From positions 8,225,001 to 8,289,000 of the forward strand of contig NZ_CP163435.1 in assembly GCF_041051975.1 (NCBI RefSeq): a DNA stretch of 64,000 bases. The letters are read 5' to 3'. Within the stretch, counting starts at the first letter, position 1, and every line of letters starts with the position of its first letter. Source of the DNA: Streptomyces sp. R21. GTDB lineage: Bacteria; Actinomycetota; Actinomycetes; Streptomycetales; Streptomycetaceae. Position numbers and translations under genes: made by a program. The notes under the pieces were generated by a model that saw only the letters and a program-made list of their open reading frames with translations, made no database searches and was not told where the DNA came from. Positions 33,339 through 42,032 of this stretch are shown here, in pieces.

Positions 33339-33887
33339 ATGACGAGTGAGCCGGAGCAGCAGATCGGAGTCGGGACGCAGGACGCGTTCCAGCGCTTGTG
33401 GACGCCCCACCGGATGGCGTACATCCAGGGCGAGAACAAGCCGACCGGTCCGGGGGCCGACGACGGCTGTCCGTTCTGCTCGATCCCCGCCAAGTCGGAC
33501 GAGGACGGGCTCATCGTCAAGCGCGGCGAGCAGGTGTACGCGGTGCTCAACCTCTACCCGTACAACGGCGGCCATCTCATGGTCGTGCCCTATCGCCACG
33601 TCGCCGACTACACGGACCTGACGGACCCCGAGACCGCCGAGCTCGCCGAGCTGACCAAGCAGGCCATGGCAGCCCTGCGCACCGCCTCCGGCGCGCACGG
33701 CTTCAACATCGGCATGAACCAGGGCACGGTCGCGGGCGCGGGCATCGCCGCCCACCTCCACCAGCACATCGTCCCCCGCTGGGGCGGCGACACCAACTTC
33801 ATGCCGGTGGTCGGCCACACCAAGGTCCTCCCCCAACTCCTCGCGGACACCCGCAAGATGCTGGCGGACGCCTGGCCGCAGGCCTGA
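33339..33887 (+). CDS. HIT-family protein, Ap4A phosphorylase-like
   Basis: A 182-aa histidine-triad enzyme. The triad is HLHQH at residues 139-143, and CPFC (44-47) suggests the family zinc site. Sequence and position match mycobacterial Rv2613c, an Ap4A phosphorylase lying between thrS and pgsA, so the likely role is to break down diadenosine tetraphosphate made by aminoacyl-tRNA synthetases. ATG 33339 is preferred over 33327 because of the -10 box. pgsA follows 4.4 kb downstream past two minus-strand genes. Confidence 0.9.
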   Translation: MTSEPEQQIGVGTQDAFQRLWTPHRMAYIQGENKPTGPGADDGCPFCSIPAKSDEDGLIVKRGEQVYAVLNLYPYNGGHLMVVPYRHVADYTDLTDPETAELAELTKQAMAALRTASGAHGFNIGMNQGTVAGAGIAAHLHQHIVPRWGGDTNFMPVVGHTKVLPQLLADTRKMLADAWPQA

Positions 33888-33937
33888 GAGCGCAACCCAG
33901 CACATCCTCAGGCGACCGCACCCCCGCCGGAGAGGCG

Positions 33938-35605
33938 CTACGCGTCGTACACGTCCGCCTTCCGAGGCATGGGGTCCTGCACCAGGTTGCTCAGGAACGA
34001 CGACCGGTTGCCGAACTTCTCGGTGTCCACGCCGTTCTCGTCCAGCACCCGGATCGCCGCAGCGTGCACCACGCGCAGCACGGGCGTCGCGGCGCGCAAC
34101 GCGTCGTCGGCCATGAACCGGTGCCGCCACGGCTTGTCGGCCCAGGCGTGCCGCAGACCGAACGGCTCCGGGAGCACCAGGCTGCCGCCCAGCCAGTTGA
34201 GGAACGACGGAGCCCAGGTGAAGGGTGCGCGGGCGGCGAGGCGCACGACCTCGTCGGCGGTGACCAGCGGGAGAGACACCTTGCGGGTCTCCCAGAACCT
34301 GATCGACTTGGCGACTTCCTTCGTCGGGGCCTCGGGCTTGGTCGTGAAGAGGGAGTGCACGGGCCCCAGCGCATGCCCGGTGACCTCGATGCGCAGCGTC
34401 TCGTGCAGCACGGTCACGGTGATCAGCATGGTGATGACCAACTGGCCGTCCCAGAGCGTCCACTGGCAGCCCAGGTAGTGCCGGTCGCCGCTGCCGAACT
34501 GCTGCTTGTTGCAGATGTCCTGTATCGCGTGCGACTTGACCGTGTACGCGTCGACGTCGGTGCCGCCCGGCCTGGCCACCGCCTTCGCGTTCTCACCGAT
34601 CGGCGTGACGACCCAGTGCTTGATCGAAGGGGCCGGAAAACCACCGGTGTTGAGCGGCCCGCGCTCCAGCATGCGGAGCTGGTCGTGGATCGAGCGTATG
34701 ACGTCCCAGCTGCGGAACGGATGGATCTCCCGGCCGGCCTCGCGCGGCACCAGGTCCTCGGCCAGCTGCCAGCTGCCCCAGCGGGTGCCCATGCCGAGGA
34801 TGCCCTTGGGCCCCGCGTAGAACACGGAGTTGGACTGCTGCTCGGCGCTGAGCCGGGCCAGCGACTGGCGCAGCCGCTCCGCCGCGGACTCACCGGGACT
34901 GCCCGGCACCGCCTCGGGGATCTTGGCGCCGATGCCGCCGCCGGCCAGCAGACTGTCCCAGCGCTCGCGCAGGTCCTTCGCCGTGCGCTCGCAGATCTGC
35001 TTGGCCCACAGCCATCCGACGACGGGGATGACGATGGACGCGCGTGCGTACCAGGCCCAGAAACCGGTGAACGGCATCTTGACGAGGAAGAGCACGGCGA
35101 GGGCGCCGACGGCCACCAGGAGGGTGGTGGCGAGGGCGGAGGCCCGCTTGTCCTCGCGCTTGGCTATCTGGGTGCGGATCTCGAAGACCAGCAGCCAGAC
35201 GAGGAGCCCGGGCAGGAAGAGCAGCCCGCACAGCACCATCACGGCCGACAGCCAGTTGTCGCGCTCCCGGCGGATGTTGTTGGCCGCCAGGCAGTGCTCG
35301 ACGATGACCTGCGGTTCGGTGCCGAAGGACTGGATGAGCGGCTTGCGGCCGGCGCCCAGCATCCGGTCCCGCACCGACAGCGAGAACGCCTCACCGAGGT
35401 TCGGCTTGAACAGGGAGATCCGGCCGGCCTTGACCGCGGAGACGTGCCACTCGCTGTTGGCCTTGAGTATCTCCTCGACCTCGTTGTCCCGGTACGCCGC
35501 GGAGGCCAGCGCGAACGTCGCCGCCGTCTGTCCCGCGGAGCCCGAGAGCGGCACCTGTGCCCCGGGAGAGAAATCGAATCCGTCGTCCGCCACTGCCGCC
35601 CCCAT
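33938..35605 (-). CDS. Uncharacterised membrane protein
   Basis: About 555 aa. After a soluble domain of about 115 residues come four helices (WLSAVMVLCGLLFLPGLL to ASIVIPVVGWLW, roughly residues 118-215), then a large soluble half with a possible further hydrophobic stretch (LVITMLITVTVL). No family is recognised and no catalytic motif stands out. ATG 35605 is chosen; GTG 35593 and ATG 35656 are alternatives. It is convergent with the HIT gene and has paired TTGATCAGGTC repeats upstream. It is absent from the equivalent mycobacterial locus as I know it. Confidence 0.82.
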   Translation of the reverse strand: MGAAVADDGFDFSPGAQVPLSGSAGQTAATFALASAAYRDNEVEEILKANSEWHVSAVKAGRISLFKPNLGEAFSLSVRDRMLGAGRKPLIQSFGTEPQVIVEHCLAANNIRRERDNWLSAVMVLCGLLFLPGLLVWLLVFEIRTQIAKREDKRASALATTLLVAVGALAVLFLVKMPFTGFWAWYARASIVIPVVGWLWAKQICERTAKDLRERWDSLLAGGGIGAKIPEAVPGSPGESAAERLRQSLARLSAEQQSNSVFYAGPKGILGMGTRWGSWQLAEDLVPREAGREIHPFRSWDVIRSIHDQLRMLERGPLNTGGFPAPSIKHWVVTPIGENAKAVARPGGTDVDAYTVKSHAIQDICNKQQFGSGDRHYLGCQWTLWDGQLVITMLITVTVLHETLRIEVTGHALGPVHSLFTTKPEAPTKEVAKSIRFWETRKVSLPLVTADEVVRLAARAPFTWAPSFLNWLGGSLVLPEPFGLRHAWADKPWRHRFMADDALRAATPVLRVVHAAAIRVLDENGVDTEKFGNRSSFLSNLVQDPMPRKADVYDA

Positions 35606-35659
35606 CGCCGCCGTACCCGCCCTTGCGGCTTTTCCCGACTTCCGTGCCCCGCACACCTG

Positions 35660-35703
35660 TTGATCAGGTCGTCATCCTGATCGCGTCACAACTTGATCAG
35701 GTC
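35660..35703. repeat. TTGATCAGGTC direct repeats upstream of the membrane protein gene
   Basis: TTGATCAGGTC occurs at 35660-35670 and 35693-35703, exactly 33 bp apart (three helical turns), with a CCTGATCG between them. Each holds the palindrome TGATCA. They lie 55-100 nt upstream of ATG 35605 and look like regulator-binding sites. Confidence 0.5.
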
Positions 35704-35796
35704 ATCAGCGTATCGGCAGCCACGGACATCCGTCGGCGGACGACATAAGCCGTCCGCCGAATCGGAAGCGAGCCGCTGCGAGCGCCCGAGGAGCAA

Positions 35797-37995
35797 CTAC
35801 GAGGCGTCCTTGATCTGTTCGCGGATCCTCTCGGCGACCTGCGGCGGCATCGGCTCGTGCCGGGCGTAACGGCGGTCGAAGCGCGCGGTGCCGTGCGAGA
35901 GGGAGCGCAGGTCGACCGCGTACCGGTCGATCTCGATCTCCGGGACCTCGGCCCGTACGAGTGTGCGGTTGCCGCCCGCCTGCTCGGTGCCGACGACCCG
36001 GCCGCGCCGCCCCGACAGGTCGCTCATGACCGCGCCCACGTAGTCGTCGCCCACCAGGACCGTCACCTCGGCCACCGGCTCCAGGAGATGGATCCTCGCG
36101 TCGGCGGCGGCCTCGCGCAGGGCGAGCGCGCCGGCGGTCTGGAACGCGGCGTCGGAGGAGTCCACCGAGTGCGCCTTGCCGTCGAGCAGGGTGACCCGGA
36201 CGTCGAGGAGCGGATACCCGGCGGCGACTCCCTTGGCGGCCTGGGCCCGTACGCCCTTCTCCACGGACGGGATGAACTGCCGCGGCACCGCCCCGCCGAC
36301 GACCTTGTCGACGAACTCGATGCCGGAGCCGTTCGGCAGCGGCTCGACCTCGATCTCGCAGATCGCGAACTGGCCGTGGCCGCCGGACTGCTTCACATGG
36401 CGGCCGCGCCCCGCCGACCTCGCCGCGAACGTCTCCCGCAGGGAGACCTGGTGCGGGATCACGTCGACCTGGACGCCGTAGCGGTTGCGCAGCCGTTCCA
36501 GGGCGACGTCCGCGTGCGCCTCGCCCAGGCACCACAGGACGACCTGATGGGTGTCCTGGTTCTGCTCCAGGCGCATGGTCGGGTCCTCGGCGACCAGCCG
36601 TCCCAGGCCCTGCGACAGCTTGTCCTCGTCGGCCTTGCTGTGCGCCTGGATGGCGAGCGGCAGCAGTGGGTCGGGCATCTGCCACGGCACCATGAGCAGC
36701 GGATCGTCCTTGGCGGACAGGGTGTCGCCGGTCTCGGCGCGGTTCAGCTTCGCCACGCACGCGAGGTCTCCCGCGATGCAGTGCGTGAGGGCGCGCTGCT
36801 GTTTGCCGAACGGCGTGGACAGCGCGCCGATGCGCTCGTCGACGTCGTGGTCCTCGTGCCCACGGTCCGCCAGCCCGTGCCCGGAGACGTGCACCGTCTC
36901 GTCGGGGCGCAGGGTGCCGGAGAAGACCCGTACGAGCGAGACACGGCCCACGTAGGGGTCGGAAGCCGTCTTCACGACCTCCGCCACCAGCGGCCCGTTC
37001 GGGTCGCAGGCCTTGATCTCGCGCGCCTTGCCTTCCGGGGTGGTGACCATGGGTGCCCGGCGCTCCAGCGGCGTCGGGAAGCCGCCGGTGATCAGTTCGA
37101 GGAGCTCGACCGTGCCGAGGCCCTGGCGGGATCCCTCGGCGGCGGGGGCGCCGGCCAGCACGGGGAAGAAGGTCCCGCGCGCCACGGCCCGCTCCAGGTC
37201 CTGGACGAGGGTCTTGAAGTCGATCTCCTCGCCGCCCAGATAGCGGTCCATGAGGGTCTCGTCCTCGCTCTCGGCGATGATCCCCTCGATCAGCCGGTTG
37301 CGTGCCTCCTCGATGAGCGGGAGCTGGTCGGGGCCCGGCTCGGCCTCCTTGCGCTCCCCGGAGGAGTAGTCGAACAGCCGCTGCGAGAGCAGCCCGATCA
37401 GGCCGGTCACGGGCGCGTGCCCGTCGGGTCCCGGCTCGCCGTGCAGCGGAAGGTACAGCGGCAGTACGGCGTCGGGGTCGTCCCCGCCGAAGGCCTCCGC
37501 GCAGGTCCGTGTCATCTCGTCGAAGTCGGCGCGGGCGGCCTCCAGGTGGGTGATCACGATGGCCCGCGGCATGCCGACCGCCGCGCACTCCTCCCACACC
37601 ATGCGGGTCGAGCCGTCCACGCCGTCCGAGGCGGAGACGACGAAAAGGGCCGCGTCCGCCGCCCGCAGACCGGCCCTCAACTCCCCGACGAAATCGGCGT
37701 ATCCGGGAGTGTCCAGAATATTGATCTTGTATCCGTCCCAGTCGACGGGTACCAGGGAGAGCTGCACCGAGCGCTGCTGCCGGTGCTCGATCTCGTCGTA
37801 GTCGGAGACGGTGCCGCCGTCCTCCACGCGGCCCGCCCTGTTCACTGCTCCCGCCGTCAGCGCGAGAGCTTCCACCAGAGTCGTCTTGCCCGATCCGCTG
37901 TGGCCGACCAGCACCACATTCCGTACGGACGCGGGTTGGTCGGCCGCTGTAGCCCTGCCGGCGGCTCCGGGGTGTGCGTTCGCCTTGTCGCCCAT
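35797..37995 (-). CDS. EF-G2-type translational GTPase
   Basis: A 732-aa protein with the EF-G domain order. P-loop GHSGSGKTT is at 31-39 and DTPGYADF (G3) follows; the switch region is shortened. The G4 element, normally NKxD, reads THLEAARAD, so the base-recognition residues differ from canonical EF-G. Domains II to V are present. Paralogues called EF-G2 or FusA2 in actinobacteria do not replace EF-G in translocation; their role is unsettled. ATG 37995 is chosen because GGGAGG lies 8 nt upstream; ATG 38040 is an alternative. It is divergent from pgsA. Confidence 0.93.
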   Translation of the reverse strand: MGDKANAHPGAAGRATAADQPASVRNVVLVGHSGSGKTTLVEALALTAGAVNRAGRVEDGGTVSDYDEIEHRQQRSVQLSLVPVDWDGYKINILDTPGYADFVGELRAGLRAADAALFVVSASDGVDGSTRMVWEECAAVGMPRAIVITHLEAARADFDEMTRTCAEAFGGDDPDAVLPLYLPLHGEPGPDGHAPVTGLIGLLSQRLFDYSSGERKEAEPGPDQLPLIEEARNRLIEGIIAESEDETLMDRYLGGEEIDFKTLVQDLERAVARGTFFPVLAGAPAAEGSRQGLGTVELLELITGGFPTPLERRAPMVTTPEGKAREIKACDPNGPLVAEVVKTASDPYVGRVSLVRVFSGTLRPDETVHVSGHGLADRGHEDHDVDERIGALSTPFGKQQRALTHCIAGDLACVAKLNRAETGDTLSAKDDPLLMVPWQMPDPLLPLAIQAHSKADEDKLSQGLGRLVAEDPTMRLEQNQDTHQVVLWCLGEAHADVALERLRNRYGVQVDVIPHQVSLRETFAARSAGRGRHVKQSGGHGQFAICEIEVEPLPNGSGIEFVDKVVGGAVPRQFIPSVEKGVRAQAAKGVAAGYPLLDVRVTLLDGKAHSVDSSDAAFQTAGALALREAAADARIHLLEPVAEVTVLVGDDYVGAVMSDLSGRRGRVVGTEQAGGNRTLVRAEVPEIEIDRYAVDLRSLSHGTARFDRRYARHEPMPPQVAERIREQIKDAS

Positions 37996-38280
37996 GGCCT
38001 TGCCTCCCGTGCACGGTGAGGTCTCTGTGGGCGCGGACATGCGAAGCCGCGTGCGGTGGCGGCTCCGGTGACGCCCGCGGTGCTTTCGAGCTTTGCACTC
38101 GTGTCACGGTGCGTCCATACGGCGGACGTGATCGTGCCGGATGACGTCGGTTGCGAGCCATCCGCCGGATCCGGAGGCGGGCTGCGGGTGCCCGAACGTC
38201 GCACAAGCGCACGCGTGGCTACGATGGGCCAGCCGGTGGCCAGCAGGGGCCGCTCGGCCACACCGACCCTCGGGAAGGCC

Positions 38281-38952
38281 ATGCTGAACAAGTACGCGCG
38301 TGCATTCTTCACGCGTGTCCTCACGCCGTTCGCCGCATTTCTCATTCGCCGGGGGGTAAGCCCCGACACGGTCACCCTCCTGGGTACGGCCGGAGTGATG
38401 GCGGGCGCACTGGTCTTCTACCCCATGGGCGAGTTCTTCTGGGGCACGATCGTCATCACGCTGTTCGTGTTCTCCGACCTCGTCGACGGCAACATGGCAC
38501 GCCAGCTCGGCCGCTCCAGCCGCTGGGGCGCCTTCCTGGACTCGACGCTCGACCGGGTCGCCGACAGCGCGGTCTTCGGCGGTTTCGCGCTCTGGTACGC
38601 GGGCGACGGTGACAACCTTGTCCTGTGCGCGGTCTCGATCTTCTGCCTGGCCAGCGGCCAGGTGGTGTCGTACACGAAGGCCCGCGGCGAGTCGATCGGC
38701 CTGCCCGTCGCGGTCAACGGCCTGGTCGAGCGCGCCGAGCGCCTGGTGATCTCGCTGGTCGCGGCCGGCCTCGCGGGGCTGCACAAGTTCGGGGTGCCCG
38801 GCATCCAGGTGCTGCTGCCCATCGCGCTGTGGATCGTCGCCGTCGGCAGCCTGGTGACGCTGATCCAGCGCGTCGTCACGGTGCGCCGGGAGTCCGCGGA
38901 GGCGGACGCCGCGGCCGCGTCGGAGGCCCGCGACAGCGAGGCCGCCTCGTGA
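38281..38952 (+). CDS. pgsA: CDP-alcohol phosphatidyltransferase, phosphatidylinositol phosphate synthase
   Basis: A 223-aa membrane enzyme that joins CDP-diacylglycerol with inositol phosphate in actinobacteria. The family motif D-x2-D-G-x2-A-R-x8-G-x3-D-x3-D is exact: D66, D69, G70, A73, R74, G83, D87, D91. Six helices are expected. ATG 38281 (MLNKYARAFF) is preferred, with GGGAAGG just upstream; an in-frame ATG at 38224 has no site. The next two genes overlap by 4 nt and complete the phosphatidylinositol mannoside pathway, as in Mycobacterium. Confidence 0.94.
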   Translation: MLNKYARAFFTRVLTPFAAFLIRRGVSPDTVTLLGTAGVMAGALVFYPMGEFFWGTIVITLFVFSDLVDGNMARQLGRSSRWGAFLDSTLDRVADSAVFGGFALWYAGDGDNLVLCAVSIFCLASGQVVSYTKARGESIGLPVAVNGLVERAERLVISLVAAGLAGLHKFGVPGIQVLLPIALWIVAVGSLVTLIQRVVTVRRESAEADAAAASEARDSEAAS

Positions 38953-39923
38953 GTGGTCTCCAGGACCGGCTGACGGACGCGGGGTACGCGGCGGGCTGGA
39001 GCATCGTCAAGAAGCTCCCCGAGCCGGTCGCCACGCGGCTCGGACGGACGATCGCCGACATCGTCTGGAAGCGGCGTGGCAAGGGCGTACAGCGCCTGGA
39101 GAGCAACTACGCGCGCGTGGTGCCGGGCGCGAGCCCAGAGCGCCTCGCCGAGCTGTCCAGGGCGGGCATGCGCTCGTACCTGCGCTACTGGATGGAGTCC
39201 TTCCGGCTGCCCGCCTGGAGCGAGGAGCGCGTGAAGGGCGGCTTCGACCCGAAGGACGCCCACTACCTGACCGACGGCATCGCCTCCGACCGGGGCCTCA
39301 TCCTCGCGCTGCCGCACCTCGGCAACTGGGACCTCGCCGGAGCCTGGGTCACCACCAAGCTGGAGACGCCCTTCACCACGGTCGCCGAGCGCCTCAAGCC
39401 GGAATCGCTGTACGACCGCTTCGTCGCCTACCGCGAGGGCCTCGGCATGGAGGTCCTGCCGCACAGCGGCGGCTCCGCGTTCGCCACGCTGGCCCGGCGG
39501 CTGCGCGACGGCGGCCTGGTCTGCCTGGTCGCCGACCGCGACCTGTCCGCCTCCGGCGTGGAGGTCGACTTCTTCGGCGAGGCGACCCGGATGCCCGCCG
39601 GGCCCGCCCTGCTCGCCCTGCAGACCGGAGCGGTGCTGCTCCCGGTCACGCTCTGGTACGACGACTCGCCCGTGATGCGGGGCCGGGTGCATCCCCCCGT
39701 CGATGTCCCGGAAACAGGTACCCGGGCAGAGAAGGCGTCTGTCATGACACAGGCGCTGGCCGACGCCTTCGCCACGGGGATCGCCGACCATCCGGAGGAC
39801 TGGCACATGCTCCAGCGCTTGTGGCTCAAGGACCTGGACCCGCAGAAGGCTCCCGAGGAACCGCGGACGGCTCCCGAGAACCCCGGGAATCCGCTGCAGG
39901 CACCCGAGAAGGGGACCTCGTGA
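38949..39923 (+). CDS. LpxL-type acyltransferase of phosphatidylinositol mannosides
   Basis: A 324-aa membrane-associated acyltransferase of the HtrB/LpxL family, which adds a fatty acid to a mannose of phosphatidylinositol mannosides. The catalytic H-x4-D is in LALPHLGNWDLAG, with VADRDLSASGVEVDFFGE downstream. The last 40 residues are Pro/Glu-rich and probably dispensable. GTG 38949 overlaps the pgsA stop (GTGA), and its own stop overlaps pimA. The order matches Rv2612c-Rv2611c-Rv2610c of M. tuberculosis. Confidence 0.93.
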   Translation: MSGLQDRLTDAGYAAGWSIVKKLPEPVATRLGRTIADIVWKRRGKGVQRLESNYARVVPGASPERLAELSRAGMRSYLRYWMESFRLPAWSEERVKGGFDPKDAHYLTDGIASDRGLILALPHLGNWDLAGAWVTTKLETPFTTVAERLKPESLYDRFVAYREGLGMEVLPHSGGSAFATLARRLRDGGLVCLVADRDLSASGVEVDFFGEATRMPAGPALLALQTGAVLLPVTLWYDDSPVMRGRVHPPVDVPETGTRAEKASVMTQALADAFATGIADHPEDWHMLQRLWLKDLDPQKAPEEPRTAPENPGNPLQAPEKGTS

Positions 39924-41080
39924 GGATCGGCATCGTCTGCCCGTACTCCTGGGACGTTCCGGGCGGCGTCCAGTTCCACATCCGTGACCTGGCGGAGCAT
40001 CTCATCCGTCTCGGGCACGAGGTGTCGGTCCTCGCTCCCGCGGACGACGACACCCCCCTTCCGCCGTACGTCGTCTCGGCGGGCCGCGCGGTGCCGGTGC
40101 CCTACAACGGATCGGTGGCCCGGCTGAACTTCGGGTTCCTGTCGGCGGCCCGGGTGCGGCGCTGGCTGCACGACGGCGAGTTCGACGTGATCCATATCCA
40201 TGAGCCGGCTTCGCCGTCCCTGGGCCTGCTGACGTGCTGGGCCGCACAGGGGCCCATCGTGGCCACCTTCCACACCTCGAACCCGCGTTCCCGGGCGATG
40301 ATCGCCGCGTACCCGATCCTCCAGCCCGCGCTGGAGAAGATCAGCGCGCGCATCGCGGTGAGCGAGTACGCGCGGCGCACCCTGGTCGAGCACCTGGGTG
40401 GCGACGCGGTCGTCATCCCGAACGGCGTGGACGTGGACTTCTTCGCGCGCGCCAAGCCCAAGCCCGAGTGGCAGGGGGACACGCTGGGCTTCATCGGCCG
40501 CATCGACGAGCCCCGCAAGGGTCTGCCGGTGCTCATGAAGGCGCTGCCCAGGATCCTCGCCGAGCGCCCGCAGACGCGGTTGCTGGTCGCCGGACGCGGT
40601 GACGAGGAGGAGGCCGTGGAGACCCTGCCGGCCGAGATGCGCTCGCGTGTCGAGTTCCTCGGCATGATCAGCGACGAGGACAAGGCCCGGTTCCTGCGCA
40701 GCGTCGACGTGTACGTGGCGCCCAACACCGGCGGTGAGAGCTTCGGGATCATCCTGGTCGAGGCCATGTCGGCGGGCGCTCCGGTGCTCGCCTCCGACCT
40801 CGACGCGTTCGCCCAGGTCCTGGACCAGGGCGCGGCGGGGGACCTGTTCTCGAACGAGGACGCGGACGCGCTCGCCGAGGCGGCCGTCCGGCTCCTCGGC
40901 GACCCGGAGCGCCGGGCCGGACTGCGCGAGCGGGGGAGCGCCCATGTGCGGCGCTTCGACTGGTCGACGGTCGGTGCGGACATCCTCTCCGTGTACGAGA
41001 CGGTGACGGACGGGGCCGCCGCGGTGGCCGCCGACGAGCGGACGGGGCTGCGCGCCCGGTTCGGCCTGGCGCGCGACTGA
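39920..41080 (+). CDS. pimA: Phosphatidylinositol mannosyltransferase PimA
   Basis: A 386-aa GT4 glycosyltransferase that moves mannose from GDP-mannose to phosphatidylinositol. It has the GT-B layout: PYSWDVPGGVQFHIRDLAEHL at the N-terminus (glycine loop), HIHEPASPSLG and FHTSNPRSRAM, then the donor-binding half with GRIDEPRKGLPVLMKALP and the E-x7-E motif in GESFGIILVEAMSAG. GTG 39920 overlaps the acyltransferase stop. The C-terminal 20 residues are variable. Confidence 0.95.
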   Translation: MRIGIVCPYSWDVPGGVQFHIRDLAEHLIRLGHEVSVLAPADDDTPLPPYVVSAGRAVPVPYNGSVARLNFGFLSAARVRRWLHDGEFDVIHIHEPASPSLGLLTCWAAQGPIVATFHTSNPRSRAMIAAYPILQPALEKISARIAVSEYARRTLVEHLGGDAVVIPNGVDVDFFARAKPKPEWQGDTLGFIGRIDEPRKGLPVLMKALPRILAERPQTRLLVAGRGDEEEAVETLPAEMRSRVEFLGMISDEDKARFLRSVDVYVAPNTGGESFGIILVEAMSAGAPVLASDLDAFAQVLDQGAAGDLFSNEDADALAEAAVRLLGDPERRAGLRERGSAHVRRFDWSTVGADILSVYETVTDGAAAVAADERTGLRARFGLARD

Positions 41081-41332
41081 GCGGTCCACCGAGCTTCATG
41101 GGCCCTCGTGTTGCGCACCCGCGCGCGGGGAGGTCGGTTGGGATTACCAACTGACTCGGCTTGACCTGCGCGGACCGTCGCCGCCGAGATGGCCCGGACC
41201 CGGCTGCCCACCGAGGCGGCCTGAGGACACGCGGCCCGCGGAACCCGCCGGACTCCTCGTCAGGACACGGCGGATTCCGCTGCGCCCGGGACCTCGCGGA
41301 GCGGTGACCGGGCCCCGGTAGCCTTGCCGCCC

Positions 41333-41878
41333 GTGACCGCAACCCTCATCTGGATCCTCGTCGGCCTCGTCGCCATCGGCCTCTACCTGAGCTGGACCGC
41401 AGGCCGGCTCGACCGGCTGCACGCCCGCATCGACGCCGCCCGCGCCGCCCTCGACGCCCAACTGCTGCGCCGCGCCTCGGTCGCGCAGGAACTGGCGACC
41501 TCGGGTGTCCTCGATCCGGCCGCCTCGATCGTGCTCTACGAGGCGGCTCACGCGGCCCGGCAGGCCGAGGAGGAGCAGCGCGAGGTCGCCGAGAGCGAGC
41601 TGAGCCAGGCGTTGCGGGCGGTCTTCGGGGAGCAGCAGCAGGTCGACGCGGTGCGGGAGGCGCCGGGCGGTGTGGCGGCGGCCGAGGAGCTGGCGCAGGC
41701 GGTGCGGCGGGTGCCGATGGCGCGGCGCTTCCACAACGACGCCGTACGGGCCGCGCGGGCGCTGCGGCGGCACCGCACGGTGCGCTGGTTCCGGCTGGCG
41801 GGACACGCACCGTTCCCGCTGGCCTTCGAGATGGACGACGAGCCGCCGACGGCCCTCGCGGACCGGCCCGGAGCGTGA
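41333..41878 (+). CDS. Membrane-anchored LemA-like helical protein
   Basis: A 181-aa protein with one N-terminal helix in the membrane (LIWILVGLVAIGLYLSWTAG) followed by long amphipathic helices (LDRLHARIDAARAALDAQLL, then residues 60-110 rich in Glu, Ala and Gln), the plan of LemA-type proteins. GTG 41333 has TAGCCT 8 nt upstream and no Shine-Dalgarno, so it may be leaderless. It lies in the same place, between pimA and pdxS, as in S. coelicolor. Function unknown. Confidence 0.78.
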   Translation: MTATLIWILVGLVAIGLYLSWTAGRLDRLHARIDAARAALDAQLLRRASVAQELATSGVLDPAASIVLYEAAHAARQAEEEQREVAESELSQALRAVFGEQQQVDAVREAPGGVAAAEELAQAVRRVPMARRFHNDAVRAARALRRHRTVRWFRLAGHAPFPLAFEMDDEPPTALADRPGA

Positions 41879-42032
41879 GGGCGAGGGGTGGCGGAGGTGG
41901 CCGTAGAGCCGATCCGGACCGGCCGCTGGGTCAAAATGAGCCACCGCCTCCCCATTGGCCCTTGCTGTGGCCTGGTCCACTCGCGTTTCCTCGGTGATGC
42001 AAGAACCCTCTTTCAGCGAGTGAGGTCGCCCC

